Shown piece by piece: positions 24,651-37,900 of a stretch of 64,000 nucleotides of DNA. Under the pieces are notes generated by a model, which worked only from the letters and a program-made list of their open reading frames with translations, was not told the origin of the DNA and made no database searches. Both the position numbers and the translations under genes were made by a program. Origin of the DNA: Pycnopodia helianthoides. Lineage: Eukaryota; Echinodermata; Asteroidea; Forcipulatida; Asteriidae. The stretch's first letter is position 1, and each line of letters begins with the position of its first letter. The stretch is from NCBI GenBank assembly GCA_032158295.1, contig CM063261.1, positions 3,534,001-3,598,000 of the forward strand, written 5' to 3'.

Positions 24651-25293
24651 TGTTCGCATTGGACTTTTTTTGGGGGGGAGGGGGTAAACTAACAGAGCAA
24701 CTTGACCATTTTAAGTCCAGTGCGAACAGCCCAGGGACATTTCATCTAGGTAACTTAACCGAGGACAATGGGTAGTTTTACCAGCCACTTTCTGCCTCGG
24801 TAAACTAGCCTGGTCAAACTAACCGAGCCTAAAAGTCCAGTGCGGACTCATCGTCCTAGTAAAACCGGCCAGTAAAACCGGCCAGTAAAACCGGCCAGTA
24901 AAACACCAAGTCCGGGTCGCTGCACAGCTGTGATCACTGGACACCCATGGCAATGAACTACGACATGCACATGTATTAGCGATGTTCACACTTATGTTGT
25001 TGTCGCGGTGGTATACAGAACTCCGTTATTTGCTTGCGTTGTTTTTTCTTACTTTTATTTGGTGTGCTTCTCTGCGACCAGTGTTTGCATGCCAGGTCAT
25101 GTCTCTTGTCACATTCAGTTAAAGGTCACTGGCGTGGTGCCCTCATGTGTATTATATTTAGTCAGTCGGTTTGTTTGATCGTCGTTTCGGTTAGTTTACC
25201 CTCGTCAAATAATCCGAGTGCGGACACCGGTAATATTTACCCATTGCAATGTTACCCATGGTCTCGGTTGAATTTTAATCCAATGTGAACGCG
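24651..25293. mobile_element. Inverted-repeat element N just upstream of the receptor ectodomain exon
   Basis: Ends tgttcgcattggac and atccaatgtgaacgcg are inverted. Internal pieces repeat 'agtccagtgcg' and 'gtaaactaaccgag'. A 13-bp tandem (agtaaaaccggcc, about 3 copies) lies at 24859-24905. Ends about 65 bp before the exon at 25359. Confidence 0.6.
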
Positions 25294-25358
25294 TCTCTCG
25301 ATTTTTCGGCATTTATCTCATTTCTGTATGTTTCTTCCTGTGCTTTTTTCATTTGCAG

Positions 25359-25506
25359 TACTAGCAGAAGAAGGAATGAAGTGTTACTGTAGTGAACACT
25401 GCCCGGAAGACGCGCCAAACAACACATGCGTACTCAGACCAGGAGGTTGGTGCTTCTCACAGATCCAAGCTGGAGAAGATGGGGTCTTTCACGATGAAGC
25501 AATTTC
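25359..25506 (+). CDS. BMPR1: BMP type I receptor exon: first half of ectodomain
   Basis: Encodes the N-terminal half of the three-finger ligand-binding domain: [18 protein letters not shown], then GGWCFSQIQ. The cysteine spacing is that of BMPR1A/B, and NNT is a potential N-glycosylation sequon. The acceptor is a pyrimidine-rich tract ending in cag at 25358. The donor gtaagt at 25507 leaves phase 2. If the acceptor is used, an upstream exon must end in phase 1; none was recognised. Alternatively ATG 25328 reads straight into this exon (see findings). Confidence 0.92.
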
Positions 25507-28500
25507 GTAAGTATTCGAGAAAGAATTTGAATTATTCTCTTTCTTTCTCTCTTTCTTTCTTTCTTTCTTTCTTTATTTTATGCAAGTTCGCCCCAAACAA
25601 GGCTAAAAGCCACTCTTTCTTTATTAACCCTCCTACTCTCAGCGACTCTTGGCAACATGTTCGACTGCCAAGGCCTGTGTACGGTGGCACAACTGTGCAC
25701 AGAACTAACTGTGTACTGTGATTCCCTCATGGTATCATATTGCAGGCTGGCATAGTTTATCTATCATTCAAAACCACAGTGAATGGTATTGAATGGTCAG
25801 ACAGCAAGAGGGTTAAAGAAAAAAATATTAAGACGAAAATAACTCGGGGGGGGGGGGGGGGGAGGGGAGCCAAGGGAAGGAATTGACATTCCTCTTCAAA
25901 CAGTCTAGATTGTAGGATAGAGGGATTATGCACCATGTAAGGAGTTCCAAAGAGATACAGTATGTGGAATAAAGCTGATGGAATGGCTCTCTGTTCTACA
26001 TCTCTTAGGTTTTCAGATACAGTTTTCTTGAATGTGAGTTCATTTCAGAGGGAAATATTTCACAGAAAAAAAAAATGGTTCTAGTATGAACTTCATAATG
26101 AGTATAAAGGTTTCAGACTAAAATTAAACAATGATGTTTGTTATCCTTACCAATCCTGTATAACACCACTGACCTAAACTCAACGATGCGTTGTGAGCCG
26201 TTCGGATAACTCTGAGCTGTAAAACAAGCCTCTCATTCTTCAGCTAGTATAAGAGATAAACATCCTTTTTATATATTAATACCAAAAAAAGTGCATTGTA
26301 CAATCACAGAATTTCCCATCAAAATTCTGCCCGTCATGTTTGAAGCTCATCTACATGTTGGTTCACACAAACAAGATTGTGATGACCATTGCAGCTGGCC
26401 TAAATGACCAAAAATTTGTAGCATTTGCCTCGGCAAATCACATAAGTAGGCTAGCAGAATAAATTGAGTTTGCAGGTATAACACATCGGTCGTGGTGGCC
26501 CCCATGCATAAACAATCAATGGTCCAGGCTGCAAGCCAGCATCAGCATCTGGGCTGGCTGTAGAACATGCTGACAACAGAAGAAGAAAAAAAAAAAAAAC
26601 CAACCAATGCCGGAAAAATCTCTTCTCATCTGGTAACAAATTATTTAAACATTCGCCTCGCGACAAGGAGTTTGGGGGGGGGGAGATTTTCAATTTATTT
26701 ATACAACAGGGAAAGGCGCTTAGCGGCGGCGGTGGTGCGCTGCATATGGTGTCTAAACAACCGAAAGACTTGTGTGGTAAACATGTCAGGCATTACTAGT
26801 GAGATTAAAGTGAGAGAAACTGTGTTTCCATTGTACTCATGTACGTTTTTAAATGCAATCAATATTTACTTTTAAGATCCGTGTAATTTTAAAAGACGAT
26901 GATTTTTGTGTATGCGTTCAGAATTCAAAAAAATATATATAAAAAGTCCATAAAATTTGTTTCTTCTTTAGCATTATATGTTATTTTGGGCCTGATGCTT
27001 CTAGGTTTTTGAAAGGGCAAGGGGACCGTGGCGTTTTCTCCTTGGTAAAGGGCACCACCATGAGGACATTTTAAATTCTATTGGAGCACTTCAAGGGGCA
27101 CCGAGGCAATGACCTGGGGCAATTGCCTCTGTTGCCTCTGTGAAGTATCGGGCCTTCCCTTAATATTCCCCCTCCCCCCTAATATGTTGGTTGTATTACA
27201 TCCATATGAAAAGCTTCTTTCAAAATGTGTAGGTCAGCAATATCAGAGCTGCCAACTCTCCCTGATTGTGCAGAAAGTTCCCTAAAAATAAACCAATCTT
27301 TCCCTTTTCTGATGTACAGATTTTTAAAAAAATCTCCCTGATTATGGAAAATTGTTCCCTGTTATGTTGAATGTAATTGTAAATATCTCCCTGATTGATG
27401 TACAGAAAATCTCCCTGATTGCAAGATGCAAATGTTGGCAGCTCTGCAATATAAGCCTGGTGTACCCTATCTTGATTCAAAGAGAGTAGACTACCGCCCT
27501 CTTGTGATGGAGTGTTTTGTTGTGTTGTTTTGATTTGTTTTCCCTCCCAGTCTCTGTTTTGGCTGGTACTAGTCATCTGACAATAACTGGTAAACCAAAG
27601 CCTCGTATTGTCTGTCTTCCCTGTAAAGTGGCACCTCTTTTGTTTTTTTTGTTTTTTGAAGTATCGCGGGGTTGATGCACTGTCACAACAGTGTTAGGGT
27701 ACATAGCCCATTCACAATGAACATTTATCATATTTCATTTAACTACTTTTGTTCCCAGTGGTCCCGCCTTTGGCCACTCTCTGTTTACATTCAATGTTCT
27801 GAATGGTAGATGAGATTTGTGCAGCTGCCATACCAGGAACATTTGATCAAAGAACAAGAGAAGCAGAAACAGAAAGACGAGCGGTTTTACTATAGTTGAC
27901 GTGTAGGGAAAATATGAGGACCGGCAATCTCGGGATAAATCAGCCGATCTGAAATTAAAATGCGACACGGATCTCCCCTTGTTTCTAAAAAGAACATGGC
28001 ACTCATTTGTGTAGTCCGTTTTTTTCTTCTTCAGAGCCATAGCACTCTGAAATTAAATTTTACAGATGCGAAGTTTCGTAAAAAATCAAAAGTATCTCGA
28101 GTCCGCAATAAGTCAATTCTATGGATCGTCGTGAAGAAAATGTGATCTCTTTCGATTCATAAGCGATGTAAGTCATTTGTTAGTGGGGATGAAGTCGCTG
28201 TTTTTTATTTAAAACGAGTTACCTTTTCTTCTCAAGGCGTTTGTGCAGTTAAAGATCAAAACCTACAAATTGTCTTGATTCATGCAACTTGAATTACCGT
28301 AGCCCGTGTACATTTGGGTTATGGATCGCAACAGCTTCTTGAAGCGGAAAATCGTCTCTTTCCGTTATATAAATGATTCACTTGTACGCTTGAATTGTTG
28401 CTGGTCCTTGTTTCTGTGCAACATTGTCATTTTTATTGGACTTGGAAGTTTTTTTATGAACAGTCTGCATGGGACGAGTACTTAATTTCCACTTTAATAG

Positions 28501-31500
28501 CTGCGGGAAGCAATAAACTGGCCAGTAATATTACCACTTGACTGGTGCAGGGCTACCTGCAAACTCTCCCTGATTTCTGCAGAAAGTTTCCTTTAAAAAA
28601 GTAAACCGATCTTTCCATGTTCTGATGAACAAATTTGAAAAACCTCCCTGATTATTGGAACTTTTTCCCTATTGTGATGAATGTTATTCTAAATATCGCC
28701 CCGATTGTTGTACAAAATCTCCCCCGATTGCAAAATGCAAAAGTCGGTAGCTCTGCAAGTGGACCGCTGGTAACAAAGGAACACTCTGCACCCTCCGTTA
28801 AAACGTGGACACACTCTTTAATATTTTCAGCGAGACTTCTAAAACTGGGGGGGGGGGAAAAAAAAAAAAAAAAAGCCACTCCGATTTCTGTTTTGTCTAC
28901 ATGTACATGTTGAAGGGGGTTATGAGCAATACGAAGCCCAAAGGCAGCTGTTTAGCTGTGTTCAGCCAATAGTGATGAAGTATCCATCCTTTACTGCCCT
29001 GCCAGTGTACGTCAACAGCGATGCCATCATAAGTTGTTGTTATCGAGCTCCTAGGCTGATGATGTTGTCACCGTTCAGGGATAGCATTCTCTAGCCCCCT
29101 ACCTTGGAACTCTCGTCCGTCCGTGTCCGCTGTATTTGTTAGTTACTGACTTGTCACCCAAACTGACCCCTAAAGAAAACATATGTAATTTCAGTCGATA
29201 ACAAAATTACCTTGAATTTTTTTTTTATTGTTATTGTTTTCTTCTTTTGCATACCTGATGAGCTGCCAATTAAAAAAGATAGTAATCAATAAACAGTTAT
29301 ATCAAATCACTGATTAACTACAATGGATACTGACCAGTGCCCGGTTGCATGGCGCCAGTTACTATTCAGCAAAAACAAAAACAAAATCGATCAAAATTTT
29401 ACGTTCTCTAAAAAAAATTCCAAGCGTATTTCGTGGATTACATGTTTTTTGTTAGGGATTTATTGCTGACGTAACTAGACAAGATATAAATCATCTATAA
29501 AACTAGATCCCAAAAAATTAACTAAAATTTTGCTTCGATTACTTCTTCTACTCAATGGGTGGAAATCCAACAATTGAAAATTGTTGTCTCTTTTTTATCG
29601 TGTTGAATTCAGAAGGCTGCTTGTGAAACATTTCTTGTTTTTTTTTAAAGACTTTTAAGCAATGAAGCAACGCTGTTGAGTTGGGCCTTCTGTAACATCC
29701 TGAAGTTGTCACTGTTTTATGAACACCAGCGCTGTTTTGGCCACAGGGTCTCTTGTTCATGAGAACCTACAATGATAGGCCCTTTTCGAAACCAGGACTT
29801 GATCTTGGGCTTCGGCTTGGGCTCCGGCTTTGGCTCCATCCAACTGATTGAAGCCCTGTAAGGAAAGCACATGTTATCTAAATATTTGACAGAGCCAGAG
29901 CCCAAGCCCAAGCCCAAGCCGTGGTTTGAAAAGGGCCACAGAGACCTCATAGGTTGTGTGGAGTCAGAACCTCTGATTCTCTCTCTTGCTTTTTCAGGAA
30001 GATCCCTCAGGTTTTTTTTGCAAAACATGTCAAGATCCATATTTTGTGAGATGCGGTTTTTCTCTCTCGAAGGCTCACAGAACCGACAAGGGAAGGGAGG
30101 GCAGTAAGGGGAAGGGTGGCGCTTATCAATCCCCCGAGAGCTTTACAATAAAAAAACCACAAAAATAGGAAATGTGGGGCATAAAAATTCACTCGTCATT
30201 TAGGATGTCACGAGGAAACACAATGTACTACTACGAGACGTCCGTTTTAGTGTTTAAGATTCTGGCTCTGGTCTCTAAGTGAGTTTTCCTGGGTCACCCA
30301 AAATAATTGTGTTGTATCTAACTTGTATGATTAAGTTTTACCACAAAAGAACCTACACACGACTGAGCGCAGATTTTCACTCATTTTTTCTGCCCATTCA
30401 GATGATTTTTAAAACTGATTTTCAAATTAGTCCGATGCAAGTTTACATACAAAATTTCTTAATTACTTTAGAAGAAACCACCCCACGATGATGTACCCGA
30501 AACAAGAGATTGATTCGTTGTGGCCGCTTATATATTTTTAGTGGTTTGACATATTTTTGGTGGGCCCAGCCAGCGTCTGCCTGTCGCTAATCCCGGCTAA
30601 ATCAGCCATCTTTCAGCACCTCATACTTTATGATCCACACATCACTTGACGGCACCCTCCATATGTTGGGTGATGACCTCAGTCTACTTCCCCTGAGAGA
30701 GAGAGAGGGTTAAACAGAAAATGTTTTTTAGACTGGGGGGAAGAGAGAGAGAAAAAAAGTGGGGAAAATTTGTACCGTTTTTGAGGTTCACAGGACTGGA
30801 GTAACACCATGGCCTCCGTTGCCCCTGCCCTTGGCCTTGGTGCCCCCTTCAAAAGTTGCCCACAGACTTTCAGATTTACCAATGGAAGTATGAAAATGAA
30901 AATGCCTCGCCTTCTCGTAGATGAAATTCCACCAGGCCTGGGTTCAGTGGAAATAACTTTCTTTTTTTTCAGTTTGAGAGCCGAAGGGAAATTGGATTGA
31001 TTGGACTTTGTTGTATTGAATATGTACTCCTTCTCTGTGAAAGCAAGAAAGGTACCTGGGTTGTTTTTTTTTTAGATGTGGCTGTTCCGAAACCAGCCAT
31101 GTTGCCGAGTCGTTCACAAATCCAATTTCAAGAATTGGAATGCAAGTTTTAGAAAGTTTGTGTGAATGTTCCCAGTGGACTCGAGTAACGATCTTCCATG
31201 TTAAGTGTTTTGAAGTATGTGGTAGTTTCATCCTTGAGAGATCAGAGATGACATATCATTGGAGTCTAATAACGGATCCATGTACAATCACATTCAGTAT
31301 AAACTGCCCTTAAAGGTGTTTTGTACAGTATAGATGGATTGCAATACGCGTCATTGACCGCCATCTTTGATGAATTGTGCACTCGTGGAGAGCTATCATT
31401 GGCTGAGAGTCGTGCGTAGCGCGTACACGCGTGTACTTTTCCATCGTTTTTACATCAAAGATGGCGGTCAATGACGCGTATTGCAATCCATCTATTGGTA

Positions 31501-34500
31501 AGGATGAAAAACATTGTTTTATTGTAGTCTGCAAGCTTACTGATTATGAAATTTCATACTAGAACAATTTTTCTGTGAAATATTTCTCTTTGAAATGAAG
31601 TCATGTTCAAGAAAACTGTATCTGGAAACCTGAAAACACGCAACGGCTGATTTCGGTTGTTACAGCTAAAGTTAAGGACAATGTGTTTACAAGCTGAAAA
31701 ATTGTGCATGGTTTTTCACTGTTTTCTCCCGACTCGCACAACGGATCAAGCCCAAATTTTCACAGGTTTGTTATTTCATGTATATGGTTGACCACCCAAA
31801 ACATGAAGACTGTCTGCGACTGTTTTGTCAGATCTTCTAATCCTGTATTAATACCTTTTAACAACGGATCTATGGACCCTTGCCTGACACTTGCTTAGTC
31901 TTGGTTCCAAGACGCTTGATGTAGTCATGAAAACCTAACTGCTATCTTAAATCACCCACTCGCCACTAGAGGGCGCTTTCATTCCTGTAATCGCTAGCGG
32001 TTCGTGGTGTGATAGCGGTTACAGGAATGATAGCGCCCTCTAGTGGCGAGTGGTCCGGTGGGTGAGCGGTTAAGATAGCGGTTAGGTTTTCATGACTACA
32101 TCACTGGAGCGTCTTGGAACCAAGACTAGGCAATGTCGAACTTGGACTCCATTTTACCTGTTGTCATCGCCACAATCAATCTTGGTTGCTCCAAGCGGTT
32201 AGGGCTTTGTGACTACATCACTGGAGCGTCTTGGAACCAAGACTAGAACACTGCCTTGCTCAACAACCAGCAACAAATGATGACTTTGCTGTAAGTTGGC
32301 CACGTTAGACAGGTTCTACCCCCCAGGCACACACATACTTGATACCCACAGAATGACCACCATCTAGACAAGCCTGAAGCCACATTCCACAGGTCTTAAA
32401 CTGAGAAGGCTGGCCACAATGGACAGGTTCAACTGGGGGGGAGGCTGTTCCGTTCCAAGTGTAGAATCGTCCCAACTATAGTTTGGACTGCTCCCAAACT
32501 TGAGTGTTGCAATTGGGACAAGCCAACTATAGCTGGGATTGCCTGATGGTGACAGTGACAGTGATGTAGATAACCACAATAAGTGGGGTTCTAAAGTCAT
32601 TTTGGTTCCTCTCAGGTTTCTTTCTGCTTACTATGGGGGGGGGGGGCTCATACTTGATACATTACACAGTAGTGATCGTAGTAAAACTTGAGAAAAACTT
32701 GATGATTGTAGCAAAACTTGAGAAAAACTTGATGAGAACCAATAGAGTTTCTGCATCATGTTCATGCAACTGAATTTACCCTCCCCCCACCTGACCACCA
32801 GCTCAGTGTTGCAACCATCCAATGCAGTGGATAACAGCTGCTGGTTCTCAGTACGTATGGTGACAGATCTCCGGATCACAGCTCTAGTTGGGCCGTCCCA
32901 ACTACAGTTGGGATGATTCTAGAGTTGGGACGGAGCAAGGCCACATATACACGGGTCTTGGCCGTCTTCATACATAAATGATATAGACCTTTCTTTTGCA
33001 ATGTCACAACCCATGTTTTTGCCAACCAAGGTTGGGAAACTATGGGAAGCCATAAGTGCAAAGCAAAAACAGATGGCCCCAGTTTGTAACAATGTTACAC
33101 AATTATTCAAAAACAGCGTTCAATTTGTTGGAAACAAAGCAACCAATCACAAGATGAATATTGTTTTATTGAAAGTTGCAGAAATGTTGAATTTGGTCAC
33201 AACATCTGTACCCGTTGTTTTGCTAACATTCGGCCCTCCATGCCAACCAGTGCGGGATGTTTATCAACAATAGAAAGGTTGATAAGGACTTGATAAGGAC
33301 TGTTTAATAAAACTGTCACCTTGAGGTGGCTCCAGCAGCACAGGAACCCCTCTTTGACCAGTGTAATTCAATCAGGCTCTTGGGCACCCCAACTGAGGTC
33401 AAGATGACCTTGGAGGTGACCTACTGAGGGGTACCCCTCCCTCTGACCATACTGCCCTCGTTGCTCGGTTTCTTATCTAGTATAAACACTGGCAAAGTGT
33501 CCGTCGTCGTCGTAGGGGTGAAAGGTGCTAGGTGCTGGGCTTCACAGATTGTGAAAGCTTATAATACCTGTTAATTAACAATAATTCCTAGAGGTTGGAG
33601 ATGAACTATGACTTGGAAAAAAAAAGTGTCAGCAGAATTAAATTTATGTTTAAATCTCAATGTACTGTTAATTAAAGGAGTTGGGAAGTGTTAAAGAAAA
33701 AATGTATGCAGGGGGTATTGTTGGGCAGATATAAAGAAAGTATTCACCAATTTTGTGTACATTGTAGGAGTCGGTTTTTATGTTGATTGACGCCGGGGTC
33801 GACCTTTTGACCGGTGACGGGTATGGGGGGTTGAGGTGGAGGTAAATCAAGGTCATATTTTGAGCTGTTTCAGTGGCTTGTTTGTGGTGACAAGTTGGTT
33901 TGAACATAAGTTTGGGATTATGAGCTGATCCGAGAGACTCAGACCGTACCGGAACTGGCGGCTACATCTTCTATAATGACTGTTGTTAAGGAAGTCCTAT
34001 ACTTCAACGCATGATGACGCGGCGAGCCGGCCGTAGCCGTAGCCGCTAATTCGGACATAGCCTCAGGTCTTCACTCCTCGGCTTCTGTCATTTGTGTACA
34101 TTGTTTCCACCTGATTTCCCTCTCTTTTTTTTCTTTTTTTTTTAACTTTAAAGGTAGGGTCATACATGAAGATTGGTTTTTGTCAACGAAATGCTGATTT
34201 ATAGGCCAAATTTTTAAAGAAAGATACAATAAAAGTCACGTGAAAGTTTCAGCTGAATGCAGTGTTTACTTGTTGAGAGAACATCAACAACAAAAAACTG
34301 TCATGGTATTTTCACAAGAACGTCAAATCCATCCACCTTTTAGAGAGGTGACAGCGGGTACCAACCGCCTCTCTGACCGCAGCATTTGCAAACAGACATC
34401 AGAAACGCATGAATCGTTTCTCAGATTCAAACATTTTGGGGTGGAAAATTTTTTCCAAACGATATTACTTTAATAGAAGGGAATCCTTTCTCCAAATAGT

Positions 34501-34915
34501 TTATACTATCAACAGCTGCAGTGCTTCTCACCGAGTAAGTTTTTTTTACGGTCATTCATTTTTGGAGTACTTACCAATCTATGCGCCTATCTATAAATCT
34601 AAGTACGGCATGAAATTGGAAAAAAACAAAAGTGTTTAAGTGCAAGGCAGTCTCCTCGTTTTTTTTTTTCTTCGTTTTTTTATCCAATTGCAAAATTACA
34701 TGTCTGATGTTTTCCAATAACACCTTAAGGGTTTCGCACGGAGTAGATCTGAGTCGTAATCGAGGCTATCTTCCCAAATCTGTAATGGACCCAGGACTAA
34801 TATACCTCGCTGTTAAACAGAGTGAAAAACATCCTTTCCAGACCTTTTGAAATGAGGGCCTTTAGCATTTCCTGACCCACATTTTTCTCGGGGACAAATT
34901 AGATAATAACCTCTT

Positions 34916-34952
<37 letters not shown>

Positions 34953-37900
34953 AGAGGGAGAAAATTATCTCCTGTAATGAAATTTAACACTTTTCCCCGG
35001 TAGCTGCTGTTAAGCTCGGTAAGACCAATTACATGTTTAATACCCTCAACAGAGGCAGAGCAATCTTGCTCTTGGTTCACGTTAAGAGTCGAAGAAGAAA
35101 AGAAGAAAGGAAAAAAAAAATAAATTAATACTTTGAATCAAAGGTATCAGAAGAGATTGGTCTTTTAGAAGTTTCTGGATCCCCTGGTTTCTTTGGTATG
35201 GGCAGCTTAGGGGGTCATGTTCGACTTGTTCCCAGTCTTCAGTAATTATAACTCTTATTTTATGTAGCAGGGCTCAGAATAGTTGTAGTCCCCAGCCTCC
35301 AGTAAAGCAATGTAGCCCTATGCTGTAGGGTTTTACCGTAGTTTCTTACTTTTGTCAATTTCTTATTTTTGATCCAAGTCAGAAAGTGTTTATTTATATG
35401 CATTCTAGGTGTTCCGAGGTTTGTTATATTTTAAAGGGAGGGAAAAGGTTGTTTTTTATCCATTTAAACATTTAAATTATATATATTTTTTAAAGTTGCA
35501 TGTTAAACTCTTTTTTTTGGGGGGGGGGGGGGTTTGGGTTGGGTTGGTGCTTTTATTTCTTAAACGTCTCTTTACAACTCCATTTTTTTTGTATGCCTAA
35601 TACCGTGTTTGCCGGTAATCGCTGACTCACCCTGAGCTCGGAGGCACACATCCGTCGCCCCCCTCTTTCCCCTGCTCCAATCCTAATGCTACTGGATGGA
35701 ATCTTTCATCGTCACTGGTGATTATAATCCTGGTGTTAGGGGAGAGTTGTCGGGGAAGGGGGGGGGGGCAAGAAAGGGTCTCCAAGAAAACCGCAAAGTT
35801 GGGTTCCCCTCGATGTTTTCTTCATTCAATTTAAGTTTGCCAAACCATGTTGTGGTACAGAGGGGTGGAAAAAGCCACGCACAGTTTTCAGCATGTAAAT
35901 ACATTGTCCTTAATTTTGGTTGAAACAACCAAAATCAGCTGTTGTGGTTTTTTTTTTTGGGGGGGGGGTCTCCAGATACAGTTTTTCTTGAATATGACTT
36001 CATTTCAGAGGGAAATATTTCACAGAAAAAATTGGTTCATAATCAGTAAGCTTTCAGAGCAAAATTAACAATTATGGTTTTTTTTGTAAGCCTTACCAAT
36101 CCTGTTTAAACACCTTTTAAAAATTGAAAAAAACGCTCCAAAAATGTTCCATGAACTAAAAAACACAATTTTTGAAAAAGTGCTCTTCACAATATGAACT
36201 CTGTTAACGATCGCACGTAGGTGTGATTAGCACTCCCATCCAATACTGTGCAGCAGCTCGGCAGTATACTAAGAAACTGATGGATTTATTACTGAATTCT
36301 CTCTGCGAAGTTATGATGTTGTATTATCATGATGATGTAGTCTCGGTTTTTTTCAGAATATTTAAGTGATAAGCAAAAAAAACTTTGTTTTACCATGCAG
36401 CTCAGCACTTTAATATTCCTAACTATATTTATGAATGAAGTTGTAGTTTTTACTGAAATTCACCTCCTTACTATGCAGAAGTTATAGGAATGTTGTACTC
36501 TTGTCTATGATGATTGTAGTCCATCACTGTTTCATTTTTCAAGAAAATTTAAAGACATTAAGGCAAAAAAAAAAACCACCACCTTGTTTTACTCACTGCA
36601 GCTCGGCAGTCTTTAATAGTTGCTTTTAAAAACCTATAATGAAATTGAAGTTGTAGATATTATTCTACTGAAATTTCCCTCCTTACTATGCAGAAGTTAT
36701 AGGAATGTTGTACTCTTATCAATGATGATTGTAGTCCATCACTGTTTATTTTTTTCAGAATATTTAAAGATGATGAGGCCAAATAAAAAAACACTTTTGT
36801 TTTTACCCACTGCAGCTCAGCCATCTTTAATAGTTCCTTAAACCTATAATGAAATTGAAGTTGTAGATATTATTCTACTGAATTTTTGCCTCCTCGGGTT
36901 TCCGTCCCCGACAGAAAGATTAGAAGATGATGAGGCGAAAGAAGAGCTTTTTATTTATTTTTTGATCGCGATAAGCGAGAGTCTTTTTTCCGTTTTTTTT
37001 TTTAAACCTGGAAGGAGTGGTGCTCGTACTTCTTGGATTGATGCTTGAGGGCTGTTAAGACATTTTGATTATGTTCGCTCTAGTGGTTTACTTTCTTCGT
37101 TTTCGGCTTTTTTTCTTTCTATGAGTGATTCAAAGTATGACACTCAAGTGTATGTGTGCATTAGAAAGGCTGTAAAGGGCATCAAAACTATGTTAAAATG
37201 ATCTGATTTGCCCCCCCCCCCAAAAAAAAAAAAAAAAAAAAAATGTTATTTTCCTCAAAAACTGTTTTGTTAAGAATTTTTTGAAACACTCATCTGAATT
37301 GAGTAAAAGCAATTTATGTTATTCCCTTTTTACTTCACATTCAATTTTGTTGTACGTGTTTCAGGTCACATTGGTGCCTTCCTGCCCCAGGGAGATGGTT
37401 TCGAAACAAACATCTTAATCAAGAAAAATCTCATTTTGTCATTCCCTTTTACATTTTTTTTTTTTTTTAAAGGTTTCCATCTGATTTTGTTTTTTTTATA
37501 TGTGTTTCAGGTCGCACGGTTGTCTTCCGCCCCAGGAAGATGGGGGATTGTTCCAATGCAAGGGTAAAGAGCACACCATCTCGCGCACAATGGTGTGCTG
37601 CAACGACAAACCAATGTGTAACATTAACCTTCGGCCAACGCTTCCTCCGACAACAACAGCTGAGATTCCAGGTGAGCACGTTCAAGCCTTTACGCAAGAT
37701 TGGTTTCTGGGGCCAGAAGAAGGGCTAGCTGGGAAAGGGTACCTCAGGCTGGTCCCTTGTTTTCCTGGCTACACAAACCACACTGAGGGCTTTATAGAAA
37801 TATTCCCTTTTCTGGAGAAGTGTAAATTCTGGGCCCAATTTAATAAAGCTGCTTAAGCACAGCAAAACAAAATAGCTAAGCACAACTGAGTTATGCTTAC

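Noticed and set aside
25034..25288. Signal-peptide exon for the receptor (hydrophobic frame RCFFLLLFGVLLC)
   Set aside because: No ATG start, it lies inside repeat N, and no phase-1 donor leads to 25359.
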